Shown one piece after another: positions 36,044 through 48,720 of a DNA stretch of 64,000 nucleotides. Under the pieces are notes generated by a model. The model did not search any database, was not told where the DNA came from, and saw only the letters and a list, made by a program, of their open reading frames with translations. Made by a program: the position numbers and the translations under genes. Source of the DNA: Atrina japonica (Eukaryota > Mollusca > Bivalvia > Pterioida > Pinnidae); NCBI GenBank assembly GCA_030159075.1, contig BROG01000228.1, positions 604,501-668,500 on the forward strand. The letters run 5' to 3'. Within the stretch, counting starts at the first letter, position 1. The number at the start of each line of letters is the position of its first letter.

Positions 36044-36287
36044 GAATTTTGATTAGTGTTATACGCAACACAACAATTTTTCAGTTATATGGCAGTGATT
36101 AATTATTAATGGTGGGGCGATTAATTCTAATGGTGGGTGGGGGAGAAACCGGTTACAATGTACACGGGAAAAGACTGCAAGTAAACAGGCAAACATTCTC
36201 ATAAAATCAATTTCGGTTCCAGCGGGGTTCGAACCTGCGCTGACTAGAGGTGAGATACACATTGGTTCAAAACTGCGATGCTCTAAC

Positions 36288-36292
<5 letters not shown>
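36040..36292 (-). mobile_element. SINE-A copy with tRNA-like head, between two (TA)n tracts
   Basis: On the minus strand it begins TAGTGGTTAGAGCATCGCAG and includes a B-box-like GGTTCGAACCCC, then the GTAACCGG...GAAAAATTGTTGTGTTGCG tail. Both ends abut (TA)n arrays (35980-36039 and 36290-36379). An A-box-like segment is present but the first bases of the head are lost in the TA tract. Confidence 0.75.

Positions 36293-36379
<87 letters not shown>
36290..36379. repeat. (TA)n microsatellite, ~90 bp
   Basis: Replaces or abuts the first bases of the SINE-A head. Confidence 0.95.
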
Positions 36380-36382
<3 letters not shown>

Positions 36383-36954
36383 TGTTTTGTGCGTTATTAT
36401 TGTGTAATGTAATTATGTTATTGTGGGCATGCCAGGTTAACGACCTCTCATTAGTACTGGCGTCATTCACACAGAAAACGAAAAAAGTCTGCCGTATATT
36501 ATTTAAAGCTGGTCACTAATCAATAGCAGTAAAATGGTTTTAGCTTGGTGTAAAATATTATGAACAACATCAAAGTTATAGTTTTACAAAAGGAGTAAAA
36601 AATGATCACAGAAAAACAAAGAAAACACTGAATACTTGGAAATGTTTCATTTTCGCCATGTTCATCTTTAGATTAGAGGACATATTTGAGATGAATTTTT
36701 TAAGCTAAATAATTATAGCCATACATAAGACTACATGTATATTGTTTAGTTCGAATTTAAGATGCTTTCTGTCGTGAAAGGGTGAGTATAATCGTGGACA
36801 AAGTAATAACAGGGAATACTGTAAAACAGATACTTGCCCAACATTTTTACTCCTGCGTGTGAAAAGGCTTCATGGCAGAAGACACAATCTCCATTAAAAT
36901 GTTTTTAATCATAATGGATTTCTCCAAACGAAATTCCTCAAAACATTTCATTCA

Positions 36955-37100
36955 TCGTCTACAGGGGATGATTACACCTCCATGGTACCTGATCCCACCT
37001 CTTAATTTTTAGAGGTCCGTGTTTATCCAGTTTTTACCAGATAGGTATCTATGTCCCGGACATCCTAAACATTTATACTTTGGTATAAGATTTTTTATCT
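36955..37100 (+). mobile_element. Penelope-like element 3' tail fragment
   Basis: It contains 'CAGGGGATGATTACACCTCCATGGTACCTGATCCCACCTCTT' and 'CCGGACATCCTAAACATTTATACTTTGGTAT', shared with the other tails. Confidence 0.65.
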
Positions 37101-37689
37101 TCCTACGTGTCTGCAATAAAACGATGTGTTAACACGATTTTAAAAATCTGATGCATAATGTCAAAGAAGAGTTCTTAAATATTTGACTTGATTTTCATTT
37201 GTCTTTTATTAATTATATACACGATTCATATAACTTGGGTAGGTAGAGTAACCGTTTGATTATCATACGGTTGATTCTAACAATTTTTCAGTTAAGACAG
37301 GCTTCACGAACGAAAAAATGTCTGGTCATCGATTCGAAACCATTAAAATACCCTATACACACTTCAACTCGAGTGACCATTCCGTGTTGCCTATTAGTGT
37401 GCGTATAATGGAAAACACATACCACCCGATTTAGATTTTTACTGTGAGTACCAACACCTTTGTGGAAATCGTGAAGAATACTGAATTAAAGAACTTGACA
37501 CAACATATCTTTATGGATGTAATAACAACATTCGGAGTGTGGGAAATTCAAAATTTTGAAATTAAGACGTTTCTTTCTTCGAAAATGATAACCTTATAAA
37601 ATAATCTTATTTCAAAGGTACAAAATACCAAAATTGGTGTTCCTTTACATGACAAAATAATTTCACTTTAGTAATTAATTCTGCAGAGG

Positions 37690-40215
37690 ATTAAATCCAG
37701 ACCAAACATGAAGACGAGGAAGCAGATTCTTTGTCTGAATGGTTGAAAATTGTTCAATATTTGATGAAATCTCGGACAGGAAAATTCAGAGAAACAATGA
37801 AAACGCGCTATCCGTCTATGTTTAGTCACCCAGAATTGATTCCCGAGCTGAAAAAGTTACATGACCAATAAGCAATGGTCCCAGCAGACAAAGCCTAAAA
37901 TATTGTATTTGTATGTAAGGCAAAGAACTATAATTGTCTTTTAGAAAAACTATGGTTTAATATTAGTTTTGGTAATCCTACATACACATGTACCATGCAT
38001 TAGAAGGGCAACGTCCTTAAAATCATGTATTAACCGATAGTGATTTTGAGCTACAGTATTTATATTGGATCATACTTCATAAAACCCCATTCAAACAAGA
38101 GACACATAGTAGGATCCAACAAACATTCCACCAAACCTTTATCTTTACTCTTTTTCAAAATATTGACAGCGGCAACACTGTGCAGTTGCTAATTCCAAAA
38201 GGGGTGTGAATCAGATGTAACAGATTTCAGAATCTTTTTTCGAAATCCATAGTTTCAAATCATACGACTTTTCCAATCTTTATTTATCAACTCCGTATGA
38301 AAAATTAACAAGAGAGACTTGTTACTATACAGGGGTTTAATTCCACGGGTTGTGGTTGTAATTTTCACTTTTTGAATTTTGATTAGTGTTATACGCAACA
38401 CAACAATTTTTCAGTTATATGGCAACTCTGAAACGATCGCGTGTTTTTTAATTCGCAGATCGGTAAAAACTTACACTAACATCGGATCCTTTTACGTATA
38501 TATACTGTATACGGGGAAATTTTCGCCCCTCTCAGTGGGTGAATTCAAAGGTGGGCGAATTCAAAATGGTAAATTCATCTATTTAAAACGGGGCAAAAAA
38601 GTTTGCAAGTGCATTAGGGCGAAAATAACACAGGGCGAAAATAAGCTTGTATACAGTATGTTCTACATAAAAAAAAGTTCAGTCCTGTGTTCCGCCATAT
38701 TTCAAATTGAAGACAACGCCTTGCATTTCATATAGTTATACACCTAGCATCGCATCCAAGCTATTCAATTACAAACAGGTTTTGCAGTGCCTAGACATCA
38801 ACCATCATTTTCTACATAACACCGTCACATGTTCATGCGCATCATCTCCCTTCATATATAATCGCATCGGGCATTTATCACCGGTGATGTTTTTATTGTT
38901 GAAAATGAAAACCTCAAAAATCTTATTTTAAGAGGTCTAAAATTTAGCGAAGCCCGCTCCTTTAATTGGCGACAGAATTTCAGTTTAGTGATGGATTCCG
39001 TCGAGGATTATGCCAAACGAGAGGTACATAGCAGGATCCAGCAAATGTTCTACCAAATCTTTATCTTTACTCCTTAATAAGATACTGACAGTCGTTAAGG
39101 AGAAACTTCAGCAATACTGTACAGATGCTTATTCCAGAAACGGTGTAAATCAGATGTGGATGCTTAAAAATTCTTAACAACTTTTAGAAAATTTGAAGGC
39201 ACACATTTTTTCTCAAATTCACAGTATCAAAAAACATTTTCTACTTTTTACACAACAATTCCACGTGAAAAATTAAACGATAGACTTTTTAGCATCATCG
39301 ACAACTGTTTTTTCAATAAATGTTGCACCCGAAAATTCAAATATCTAGTCATCGGTTATTATGATACTTATTTTGTTCAACACCACTCTGTTTCTACACA
39401 TAAATACACTGAAGTTGATATAAAAAACATGCTGGAATTTCTAATAGACAATATATTTGTAATGTTCGGATACATGGTCTTCCAAAAAACTGTCGCCATT
39501 TCTATGGGAACCAATTGTCCCTTTATTGGCTGACCTGTTCCTTTATTCATACGAAGCAGACATCATTCAGAAACTGCTGAATCAAAAGAAGAGAAAGTCA
39601 GCGATGTCCTTTAATTTGCCATTTAGATAGTCAATCAATAATGACAATTTTCATACATATGGCAATGTGATATATCCGTGTGAACAAGAAATTCACGATA
39701 CAATAGAATCAAGCACACACGCTTCATACTTAGACATTTTACTTATTATAGACAGAGACGGGAAATATATAATATAAAATATAATATATACCAGGGCGTA
39801 TTCAACATATGAACATTTCATATACAGAGGTAAACTACTCACTGACAAATTATTAACACAGGGATATCGAAAACCGTGTTTGATGTCAACGTTCCGCAAA
39901 TTTTACGGTCGGTATAAATCTTAATCTATAGTCTTGTTTACGATTACCCTGTTTCACTAAATGAAATGTTGAGTTGCCTGTTCGATAGCGGTTGTTGAGA
40001 CGTCTGTACCAATTGTGACGAGGGTTGTTTTTATTCACGAATTTCATTTGGATTTGACTGTGGACTCACGGCGGGTGTGACCGGTCAACAGGGGATGCTT
40101 ACTCCTCCATAGCACCTCATCCCAACTCTTTATTTCCTGTTTGTCCAATTTTTACCAGATTTGTATCTGTATTCTGGACATCCTAAAGATTTATACTTCG
40201 ATATGTGAGATTTTT
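37690..40215 (+). pseudogene. Penelope-like element, degraded reverse transcriptase and 3' tail
   Basis: Frames along this stretch encode SLSEWLKIVQYLMKSR, KKLHDQ and a 'VPADKA' block, then the RT region of a second overlapping copy: FYTTIPREKLNDRLFSIIDNC (39250-39310), KYLVIGYYDTYFVQHHSVS, EVDIKNMLEFLIDNIFVMFG, QKTVAISMGTNC, and the C-terminal STFRKFYGRY. The order is that of Penelope-like reverse transcriptases. Stops and frameshifts are frequent, the YIDD region is destroyed, and a SINE fragment sits at 38371. The shared family 3' tail (CGGGTGTGACCGGTCAACAGGGG...) ends at about 40210. Two partial copies appear to be fused. Confidence 0.8.
38371..38424 (-). mobile_element. SINE-A 3' fragment
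   Basis: A 54-bp fragment identical to 36041-36094, inserted within the Penelope-like remnant. Confidence 0.7.
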
Positions 40216-41104
40216 TTTATATTTCATTAAAAGCTATTTGCTGTTTCTTATATTCACGGATTTGTCCATAACGTGAATATAGCGAATATTATCACCGTGA
40301 AGTTGTCTCCCCTATACAATATTTCAGTGCCAGCTGGTTATTTTATACTAAGGAAATATTTCGAATGCGTTGCACAGATTAACTTCTAAACTCTTCAAGA
40401 ACAAAGATAGTAATTTTGACATAGATTACACTTATGCGGATCTAGGAATACATTAGGGTTATTCTTTTACCTAGTATGATTCCAATTTTTTCTTTCGTAA
40501 CTCTACATTCGTTTTTGATTCGAGCTCAACTTATGAAGTCTAATTGACAGCAAAGATCGTCTTGAGTAATTGGTTTGGTCAATAGCTTTTACAAAACTAT
40601 ATCTTTGGTATTTTGTATATAATATAAAGGTTAATGTGATAAGTATATCTATGCTGGTACTATAACTATTTTTACATCGGTATATATTTCCGCATAAATC
40701 TGCAAAATAATAAGTGTAGGCGGTTTGATATGAAAAAAGACAATTGATAACACTCCATTGTTTTTTAATGAGGTATTAATTATTTGTATCGTAAACATGA
40801 TTCTTAACATCTGATGTAGCCTTTGATTTTATTCACTGAGTATCGAGTATAGATGTCAGCTTATTGTAGTCGGTGTCAATATGAAATTGTCATATACATA
40901 ACACAAAAGTTATAGATCTGCAAAAAAATGAAAAGGTCTAATGTTCAAGATAAAAGCTTCTGTCCATAAGATTTAATCAGTTGAGCTCGAATTTAAATAT
41001 GTAAAATAGCATACCGCTTGAGTGTGGTTAATATCATATATATTAAAGCCACATATACCACAGTTTTAACCGTAGGCGGTCTTTGAAGCAATGAATTAAT
41101 CAAT

Positions 41105-41657
41105 AGCAATTGAAAAAGTGCCAAACCTGGGTTTCTCTAGCAATTTTCACAAGATACATAGGCATTAAAGACATTTCTTTTTTTGTTATTGTATATCAAT
41201 ATTATAAACATAATATCAAAGTTATAGTGCTCAAGACGATATCGTTTCTGTCAATTAGACTTCATCAGTTGAGCTCCAATTTGAAAAGTATGTGTTTTTT
41301 TCTAAAGATAAAGTGGTATCATACAAGGCCAAATAATATATCTAAAAGTATAGCCGAAATCCGTCTAAGAGTAACCACTGTAAAAAAAAAGTGACTATCT
41401 TAGCTTTAGGAAAATTTTCGAATTTAAATGGTGTTAACAGTGCCAAATATTACTTCAGTATAAGATGAACAGCTGGTACCGAAATACTAGGTACTAGGTT
41501 TATGTATACCCTCGGGGACTCAAACGGTCCACCAGCAGTGGCAACGACCTAGTGGTTATAAATATTATAAACATAATACCAAAGTTATAGTGCTCAAGAC
41601 GATATCTTTTCGAAAAAGGTTTGAAAAAACACAGCTAATGCCCCTTTAAATGTCATA
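41105..41657. mobile_element. MITE-1 pieces with an inserted ~359-bp repeat unit
   Basis: 41105-41165 is inverted MITE-1 5' interior and 41180-41195 is MITE-1 3' interior ('TTTGTTATTGTATATCAA'). 41196-41630 is a full reverse-orientation ~359-bp unit plus overlap, and 41633-41657 is the MITE-1 terminus CACAGCTAATGCCCCTTTAA. Confidence 0.6.
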
Positions 41658-41976
41658 TTATTTAACCCTTTCAACCCTACAGACCATTATAAACTGGTCT
41701 TAAACAAAAGAAAAGAGCATACCACTCAGATACTCGGGAGTGAAAGGGATAAGAGATCAAGTGAACCCTTTCAGACATGAACGTCATCAAGAATGCCGTG
41801 ATAATAGAGATGCACGGTAAGCACAAGCCTGTTCCTTTTCTGAAATGCCTCATATTACAACATTTCTTACAGATAGTGAAGTACAAACCAACCGACTGGG
41901 AATAACGGTAATTTATCTGAAAATAATTAGTGTATATAATACGAGTATAGATAAATGACTTGACTGTCACATGAAA

Positions 41977-41979
<3 letters not shown>

Positions 41980-42009
<30 letters not shown>
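41980..42009. repeat. (GAT)n microsatellite
   Basis: A perfect ten-unit run. Confidence 0.95.
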
Positions 42010-42029
42010 CACTTGTTATCAGGAATCAC

Positions 42030-42183
42030 ATTTAGTTTATTATTTGGCCTTGTATGATACCATATCCTCTTTAAAAAATAAACATCTATTTTAGATTGGT
42101 GCTCAACTGATGAAGTCTGATTAAATAACCGATCGTTTTGAGCATTATAACTTTGGTAGTATGTTTATAATATTTAATGTCAA
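42030..42183 (+). repeat. ~359-bp repeat, A-half
   Basis: It contains 'TTTATTATTTGGCCTTGTATGATACCA', 'GCTCAACTGATGAAGTCTGATT' and 'TTTTGAGCATTATAACTTTGGTAGTATGTTTATAATATTTA'. It ends directly at a Penelope-like fragment. Confidence 0.6.
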
Positions 42184-42440
42184 CATTTTGCAAGTTTCAT
42201 GGTCTGTATAATAACCTTGTTTCGAATCATGTTTCACTAAATGAAATGTTGAGTTACCTGTTGAATTGTAGTGGTTGAATCGCCTATATTGATTCTGACG
42301 AGGATTTATTTATCACTTATTTCATTTGAACTGGGTTTTGGACTCGCAGCGAGTATGACTAATCGACAAGGGGTGCTTATTCATTCATGACAACAAATCC
42401 CATCTCTAGATCCTTCGGAGATCCATGTGTGTAGTGTGTT
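42184..42440 (+). mobile_element. Penelope-like element 3' end, diverged
   Basis: 'GTCAACATTTTGCAAGTTTCATGGTCTGTATAATAACCTTG' is a decayed form of the STFRKFYGRYNSLV coding block. It is followed by the decayed tail. Confidence 0.6.
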
Positions 42441-42809
42441 CTCCGTTCCCGAATTTATAAAGTTTTCTCCTTTTCTACAAATGATAATGGTTCAAATGAA
42501 TTACGAAATTTGTGCTGTTTACGAATTTATAGTGAGTTTCTCTCTCCGTTTCCATTTGCCTTATGGAACTCTTGATAAATCAAGAAGGATATCAGCTTTT
42601 TGCAACCGTTTGATCCAGACATTTTAATGATAAACAGTTCTGTTCAAGACATTGAATTACGAAATATGTAAAGGAATGATTGTAAAATTACGAATTTGAT
42701 AGTGAGTTACAAAATGTATATAATTGATTCATGTTTGTACATTCTCGGAAACTAGTTAATATTGAAAATCCCGGGTTAAAAAAAATTGTTTTAATGTCGT
42801 GTTTGTGGA

Positions 42810-43025
42810 AAGAAATCGAATTTAAACAATGGGCAAGTAAACATTTGTATTCTTGGATGGATGACAGAAATATCAATCGTCATTGTATTTTATTAATTCT
42901 AAGCAATATATAAATGATAATGTTAATTTTTTTTCTACGACAATATATCCTTTTAGCCTATTTAATCAAAGTTTTTATCTAATCGCGGGATATTTTTTCT
43001 GATCAAAATGGTAGCCTGTGTATTG
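42810..43025 (+). repeat. Dispersed repeat, copy 2
   Basis: It matches 28110-28335 over most of its length. Here it directly precedes a cluster of Penelope-like tails. Confidence 0.55.
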
Positions 43026-43054
43026 AAGTTTGACTGTACAACAGAAATACAATA

Positions 43055-43575
43055 TGAGCTACCTGTTCAATAGTGGTTGTTGAGTCGTCTGTACCGATTG
43101 TGACTTCGGTTTGTTCCTCACTTGTCAACGTTCTGCAAATTTTACGGTCGGTATAATAGTCTTGTTTGCGACTAAGTGAAATACTAAGTTACCTGTTCGA
43201 TGGCGGTTGTTGAGACGTCTGTACCAATTATGACCAGGATTTGTTCCTCACGTGTTCCATTTTAATTTGACTGCGGACTCACGGCGGTTTGTGTTTGTCC
43301 ACAGATCTGTATGTGTATTCTGAAGATTTATACTTATGTATCTGAGTAATTTAAGTACAAGAAAATAAAATAAAACATTCCTAATGACATGTTTGAACAT
43401 TTCATTCACGTTCTGCACGGCGGGTGTGACCGGTCGACAGGGGATGCTTACTCCTCCATGGCACCTGATCCCACCTCTTGGTTTCCAGAGGTCCGTGTTT
43501 GTCCATTTTTACCGGATTTGTATCTATGTCCTGGACATCCTATTGATTGATTTGGTATCTGAGATTTTTATATTC
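43055..43575 (+). mobile_element. Two or three overlapping Penelope-like element 3' ends
   Basis: 'ACCTGTTC.ATAG.GGTTGTTGAG.CGTCTGTACC' occurs twice (43065 and 43190), with 'CGTTCTGCAAATTTTACGGTCGGTATAATAGTC' between. A clean tail, 'GACCGGTCGACAGGGGATGCTTACTCCTCC', follows at 43427-43560. Confidence 0.65.
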
Positions 43576-43710
43576 ATTTCTATGTGATGCAAAGAATCCC
43601 CACACGTCATAACTGACATTCTATTCCATTTTACTCCATAGCATTCTGTCAGTTATGTAAATATGATAAAAGTTATATCTAAAGACAAATGAAACTTTTG
43701 TGGCAAAGAC

Positions 43711-43712
43711 AC

Positions 43713-43746
<34 letters not shown>
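43711..43746. repeat. (TTA)n microsatellite
   Basis: About eleven units. Confidence 0.95.
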
Positions 43747-43748
<2 letters not shown>

Positions 43749-44242
43749 CTTATATTATTATTATTTCCTATATTATTAAAAATATTTCATATCTGGACAT
43801 TAGCCTTAATTTCACTTAGCCTCAGTTGACAGTAAATTCAAATAGTTACTTTTTTACAAAATGACCTTCTAATCATTACATACCACTGATCTAAAGCAAT
43901 AAAACGAAACAAACCATTGTAATGCTTAAGGGTAAAAAGGATAAAATCTTTGGTGAAAGATATATAAAATACTACAGAACCAAATTGTTTCGTTGGGTTA
44001 AGATATCATTGTTTTAAAGGTAAAACAAATTTGTTGAAATTAAATTTCGTTGAAATAATAAACCTTTTTGTAAATGAACATACATATGTATTACTATTAC
44101 TAGGTGTTATTTAAGTTTTTAGATGAATAAAAACTATGACGAGAATTTCTAATTCTACAGTAGTTTACCAATAAATATAATAGACTAAGTGCTTAGTACA
44201 TGATTGCTAATCTATAAACACTTAAAAGTAAAATTCCAGGTA

Positions 44243-44416
44243 CAGTGGGACCAACTAATATTGAACTCTGTTATATTGAAACCCCACTTAATTTGAAATG
44301 ATTTTGAATCCCCTGTCAAAATTTTGTTTTACCATTATAGCCCGGGTTTTTAAAACCCTGTTTATTTAAAAGAAAATGTCATACCCCTTCGATTTTAATA
44401 TATCCGGGTTCCACTG
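44243..44416. mobile_element. pogo/Tigger-type MITE, 174 bp
   Basis: The ends CAGTGGGACCAACTAATATTG and ATATATCCGGGTTCCACTG are imperfect inverted repeats starting CAGTGG. TA precedes the left end. Confidence 0.55.
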
Positions 44417-44863
44417 CATATATGTACCCCTAATAATCTTCTGTATAAACATTACATTCTGCCATGCATAATGACTTGAACAGATAATCATTTGGATCAT
44501 GTCGATCATTTGTTTGGTAATATTTTGGCTCGTGAAGCAAATGGTAAACAGTTATATACATTTTATTTAGATCTTGATAAAATAAATAAAAAAACATAAA
44601 ATACCATCATGGGTATGCAGGTGCCCGTTCATTCATTTCCTAATGGCTTCCGCAGTCTTAGCATCACTGTATGGTAATTAGTACGTATCATAAATATTTG
44701 ATAACAAAATCGGAGATGCAGGTTTCTAGTTTGCAGTAACTAGAAAAATCTTATAACAGACAAAAATCAGGAATAGGATTTTAGGAAATTCTTGATAAAG
44801 CAACTTGAAGGTGATTTTCTACAGTAATTCGTATTCGATCAAATTGTTCAATTAATTTTATTC

Positions 44864-45090
44864 TGTACCGATTGTGACGAGGATTTATTCATCACTTATT
44901 TAATTTGAATTTGTCTGTGGACTCACGATGGATGTGATTGGTCAACAGGGGATATCTACTTCTCCGTGGCACCTGATACCACCTCCGAATTTCCAGAGGT
45001 CCGTGTTTGTCCAATGTTCACTAGATGTGTATATGTATCCTGAACATCCTTATGTTTTATACTTTGGTATCTGAGATTTATATATATGAT
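44864..45090 (+). mobile_element. Penelope-like element 3' tail
   Basis: It matches 'GTACCGATTGTGACGAGGATTTATTCATCAC', 'GTCAACAGGGGATATCTACTTCTCC' and 'TTTATACTTTGGTATCTGAGA'. Confidence 0.6.
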
Positions 45091-45239
45091 AATGCACTGC
45101 GGCTATGATATACACTTATATATGAACATCAATGAAAATGCCGACTGATATATGTTTTGTACATTGTTTTAAGTTAATATGACATTGTTTATTTACATAA
45201 AGGAATTACCCCCTAAAAATATATAGAGATAAAAATTGA

Positions 45240-45440
45240 CGCCACAGCGTGTCAATATTATAAACATAATACTAAAGTTATAATGCCCATGTCGATCATT
45301 TCTCTTAATTAGACTCCATCAGTTGAGATCCAGTTTAAAATAGACTTTCTAAAGGGAAAGTGGTATCATACAAGGCAAAATAATAAATCTAAATGCATAG
45401 CCAAATCCGTCTAAGAGTAACCACAATGACTATTTTTGAA
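45240..45440 (-). repeat. ~359-bp repeat, partial
   Basis: The reverse complement matches 'GTGGTTACTCTTAGACGGATTTGGCTATGCATTTAGA', 'GGTATCATACAAGG' (inverse) and the 'ACTTTAGTATTATGTTTATAATATT' block. Confidence 0.55.
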
Positions 45441-46189
45441 TGAGAAAATGAAATTTCAATTTTTATTTTTGTTTCGGCAAACCCTAGATATTTCCAGTTT
45501 TTAAACAGTGAAATTGCTCATCATTGAACAATTTGCATTACGTCATCAAATTATTTGATACTGTAATATAATTAGTGACTGAAAATTCCTTCAGCAACAG
45601 TATTAATTTCACAGTGGGCGTATCACGCAAACCACTGGTGTTCTTCCTTCCTAATCATTTTACCACAAGTTTGAAATGCCAATAAGTGTATCCATGTCAT
45701 TTTATCTATTTTGGAATTTCACGTCCCTTTTTGCAGGACACAAGCTTATTTTCTTAATCTAGATTTACATTTAGTGCAATTAATTAAATATTCTAACCTT
45801 ATATTGGAGTTTCTATATAATCAAAATCCTATCACCTTATGAATTTAATAAAGTTACATTGAATTATGAATATTTAATGTCTAGTAAAATATTTTGATGG
45901 AGAAAATAAATACTATCTTTAACTATACAGTGAAATGATATATAATGAAGGGTTTTAGATATTACACATACGGAGCAAAGATGAACATTTTGAGAGTTAT
46001 CTCACTTTCTTTAAACGCAAGATAGATCACTCATTTTTGCCACCAAATTGAATAATAATCGTAGTATAATTTCAAGAGGAAATAGTATCCATGGCAAATA
46101 ATCAAATATTCACCATTTCTGGCATCGTATTCGGTATTTTATGAATCTCTCCGTATCAGTTTAAACTACCAATTATTAACCATGAGGGG

Positions 46190-46345
46190 ATGCAAGAGAC
46201 AGTGTACCACATTAGTGAATATTTGGCGAACACGAACTTCTGGAACATCCAGAGGTTGAGCCATGGTGCCGTGGAGGAGTAAGCTTCTCCTGTCGATACG
46301 TCACAACCACCGTTAGTCACTGTCAAATTCAATTACATTTACAGT
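46190..46345 (-). mobile_element. Penelope-like element 3' tail
   Basis: The reverse complement gives 'GTATCGACAGGAGAAGCTTACTCCTCCACGGCACCATGG', a diverged family tail. A shorter piece lies at 46555-46615. Confidence 0.5.
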
Positions 46346-46837
46346 ATAGGGGACACAACTCCTACATTTGAACAGGTAACTTAACACTGCAATTGATAAA
46401 AACAAGTCATTATACCAATACAAATTGATTTTAACTCTATCAAATGGTATTGGTGTGTCTTTCGTTCCATTCAGTCATTTGATACCACAAATACCAAAAT
46501 ATTAATCGTCAGGAGCGTCAGAAGATAATATATAAATTAGGTGATCATTGGAAAAATACGTGGGATCATGTGCCATGGAGGGGTAAGTATACCCTGTTCA
46601 CCAGTCACACGTCATTTCTTAATGTTTCCTTTACCAGTATCTACCACAGTTAAAACAGAATTCATACTCCCATTTTCCTGCACTTTTCGTCTGCGATATT
46701 TTTCATTTATAAACGTATCGTATGTATGAGGTGTACCATTCATTCTTTTTAAGATATTTTTTTGGTCTGTATGGCTGATATTTTTCAAAGTACTCTATGT
46801 CAAAATCCTCTTATTTCTTTTGAATTTGAAGGACTTA

Positions 46838-47590
46838 CAGGGGCATTAGCTGTGGGGTTTTTTTTTTTGTTAAATTTTGTTTTCCTTTAAAAAGAGATAT
46901 ACACAGACATACAAATTCTTAAAGTCCTATATATTTTGTGGAAATTCCATGAGAAACTTCGGTTTGGTACTTTTTCAATTGTAAGTGATAAACTCTACTT
47001 TACTATTTTTATACGAATACCTCACTGGACCTGACCTTATTTTCACAAAATATACAGGAATTTAAAATCTTTATGCCTGTGTTAGTTTGTGTAGCTCTTA
47101 TCTATTCATATTTTACAATGGTTACCCTTAGACCGATTTTGGCTATACGTTTTGATATATTGTTTGGCCTTGTCTGATACCAATTTCTTTTTAGAAAATT
47201 TATTGAAAGTTGGAGCTCAGCTGATGAAGTATAATTGACAGAAACGATTGTCTTCAGCATTATACCTTTGGTATTATGTTTATACTATTTATAACCACTA
47301 GGTCGTTGCCACTGCTGGTTGACCGTTTGAGTCCCCGAGGGGGTATACATAAACCTAGTACCTGGTATTTCGGTATCAGTTGATAATCCTATACTAAGTA
47401 ATATTTGGTACTGATAGCACCATTTAAAATTCTAAATTCTTCTTAAACTAAGATAGTCTTTTTACAGTGGTTACTGTTAGACGGATTTTGAGCATTATAA
47501 CTTCGGTATTATGTTTATAATATTTATTATTGTACAAGTAGTAAAAGTAGAAATAATTAAAAAAATCACAGCTAATGTCCCATTAACCAT
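46838..47590 (+). mobile_element. MITE-1 carrying a ~415-bp insert of the ~359-bp repeat
   Basis: The 5' terminus CAGGGGCATTAGCTGTG (46840) and the 3' terminus CACAGCTAATGTCCCATTAA (47566-47585) bracket normal MITE-1 halves. Between 47110 and 47528 lies a forward ~359-bp repeat (A-half, B-half and start of the next A), placed in the '...TAGCTCTTAT|...ATTGTACAAGTAGTAAAA' position. Confidence 0.7.
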
Positions 47591-48391
47591 AATTTCAGTA
47601 AAAGTTGGGTGAAACTGAAACCTGCAACGAAAAAGTGTATGATTTAAAATGATACCATTTTCATCAGGTTAGTTGTAAAATGCCTTACTTCTTTTGCAAA
47701 CCATTGTCTATAATATAATGGACTATTCTTCAATTAACTATACATGTAAAATAATTTATTATTATATCCACCAATTATCTTTCTGAATTCATATAAAAAA
47801 TTGTTTCTGTTTGTGTCCTGTGTCTGTTTGAAGTCTTGGAAAAATATCTCTAGGTACTGAATAATTTCTAAAATGTAAGAAATGGGGAGTATCCATTAAA
47901 AATTAACCCCAATATACCTCATTTTGGTTTTTGCGAAAGTCTTCTAATCCATAACATTTTCAGTTTTTATCATCTTGGATAAACCATAAGTAAACCGTCA
48001 TCCTGAAAAAATATTTCCTAGAAATTTAATCATTTTTATAATTCCAAATTAATTTGTTTTTATTTCTCTTATTTGTATATCAGATGCACCAGGTATACTT
48101 ATCGACACGCGTTATTTTTGTTAAAGTTATTGATTTTATATCTTATTTTCCCCAAATGAGTAGGGGTAGTCGTTTTGACCATGCGTTAAATTTTGTCTAA
48201 TTTCTGCAACTCTGTTAAAATTTAATTCAATCATATCTGGAAGTTTCACAGCAAAAATAATTCCAAGAAACAAGAAAGGTTATTGTGACCATTTCAATAC
48301 GAAATCCCCACAGTGCATTTGAATATTTTTCAATGATCCTAGATTAACACATGTTTTCTGATCATTTGGTTTCAGACCTTAATCTGTTTTA

Positions 48392-48720
48392 TCAAAGACA
48401 ATGAGGGCCTAAGAGACATTTTAGATCCACCCCGTAATATAACAATATGAATTGCAAATCATTGATAAAATATCTACCCATCCTGTAGTATGTTTTTCCA
48501 AATTTGAAATATTTAAGAACATTCTGAATAAATTTCAGTGATACAGAATCGAAAGCTTTCTCAAAATCTATTAAAAGTAAAAATCCAGGAAGGTTGTGTT
48601 TTTCATATTTATGCGTGATATTATAAAGTAAGCGTACATATCCCCGGATAGGTATCACCTTTGATTTTCATGAATTAGTTTGTCCAAAGATGTCTTAATT
48701 CTATTTCTATTTGCTATTAC
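48392..48720 (-). pseudogene. LINE reverse transcriptase fragment
   Basis: The minus strand encodes KLIHENQ, then YVRLLYNITHKYEKHNLPGF and LLLIDFEKAFDSVSLKFIQNVLKYF, the fingers/palm region with the LxxDFxKAFDSV motif of non-LTR reverse transcriptases. Downstream the conserved RGCRQGDP block is degraded. Weak further similarity extends to about 49000. Confidence 0.8.

Noticed and set aside
38379..38735. 118-residue plus-strand frame
   Set aside because: It starts inside a SINE fragment and runs through Penelope-like debris out of frame with that protein.
41677..42012. Minus-strand frame starting with a poly-His run
   Set aside because: The His run is the (GAT)n microsatellite read in reverse (ATC/CAT), and the rest has no recognisable feature.
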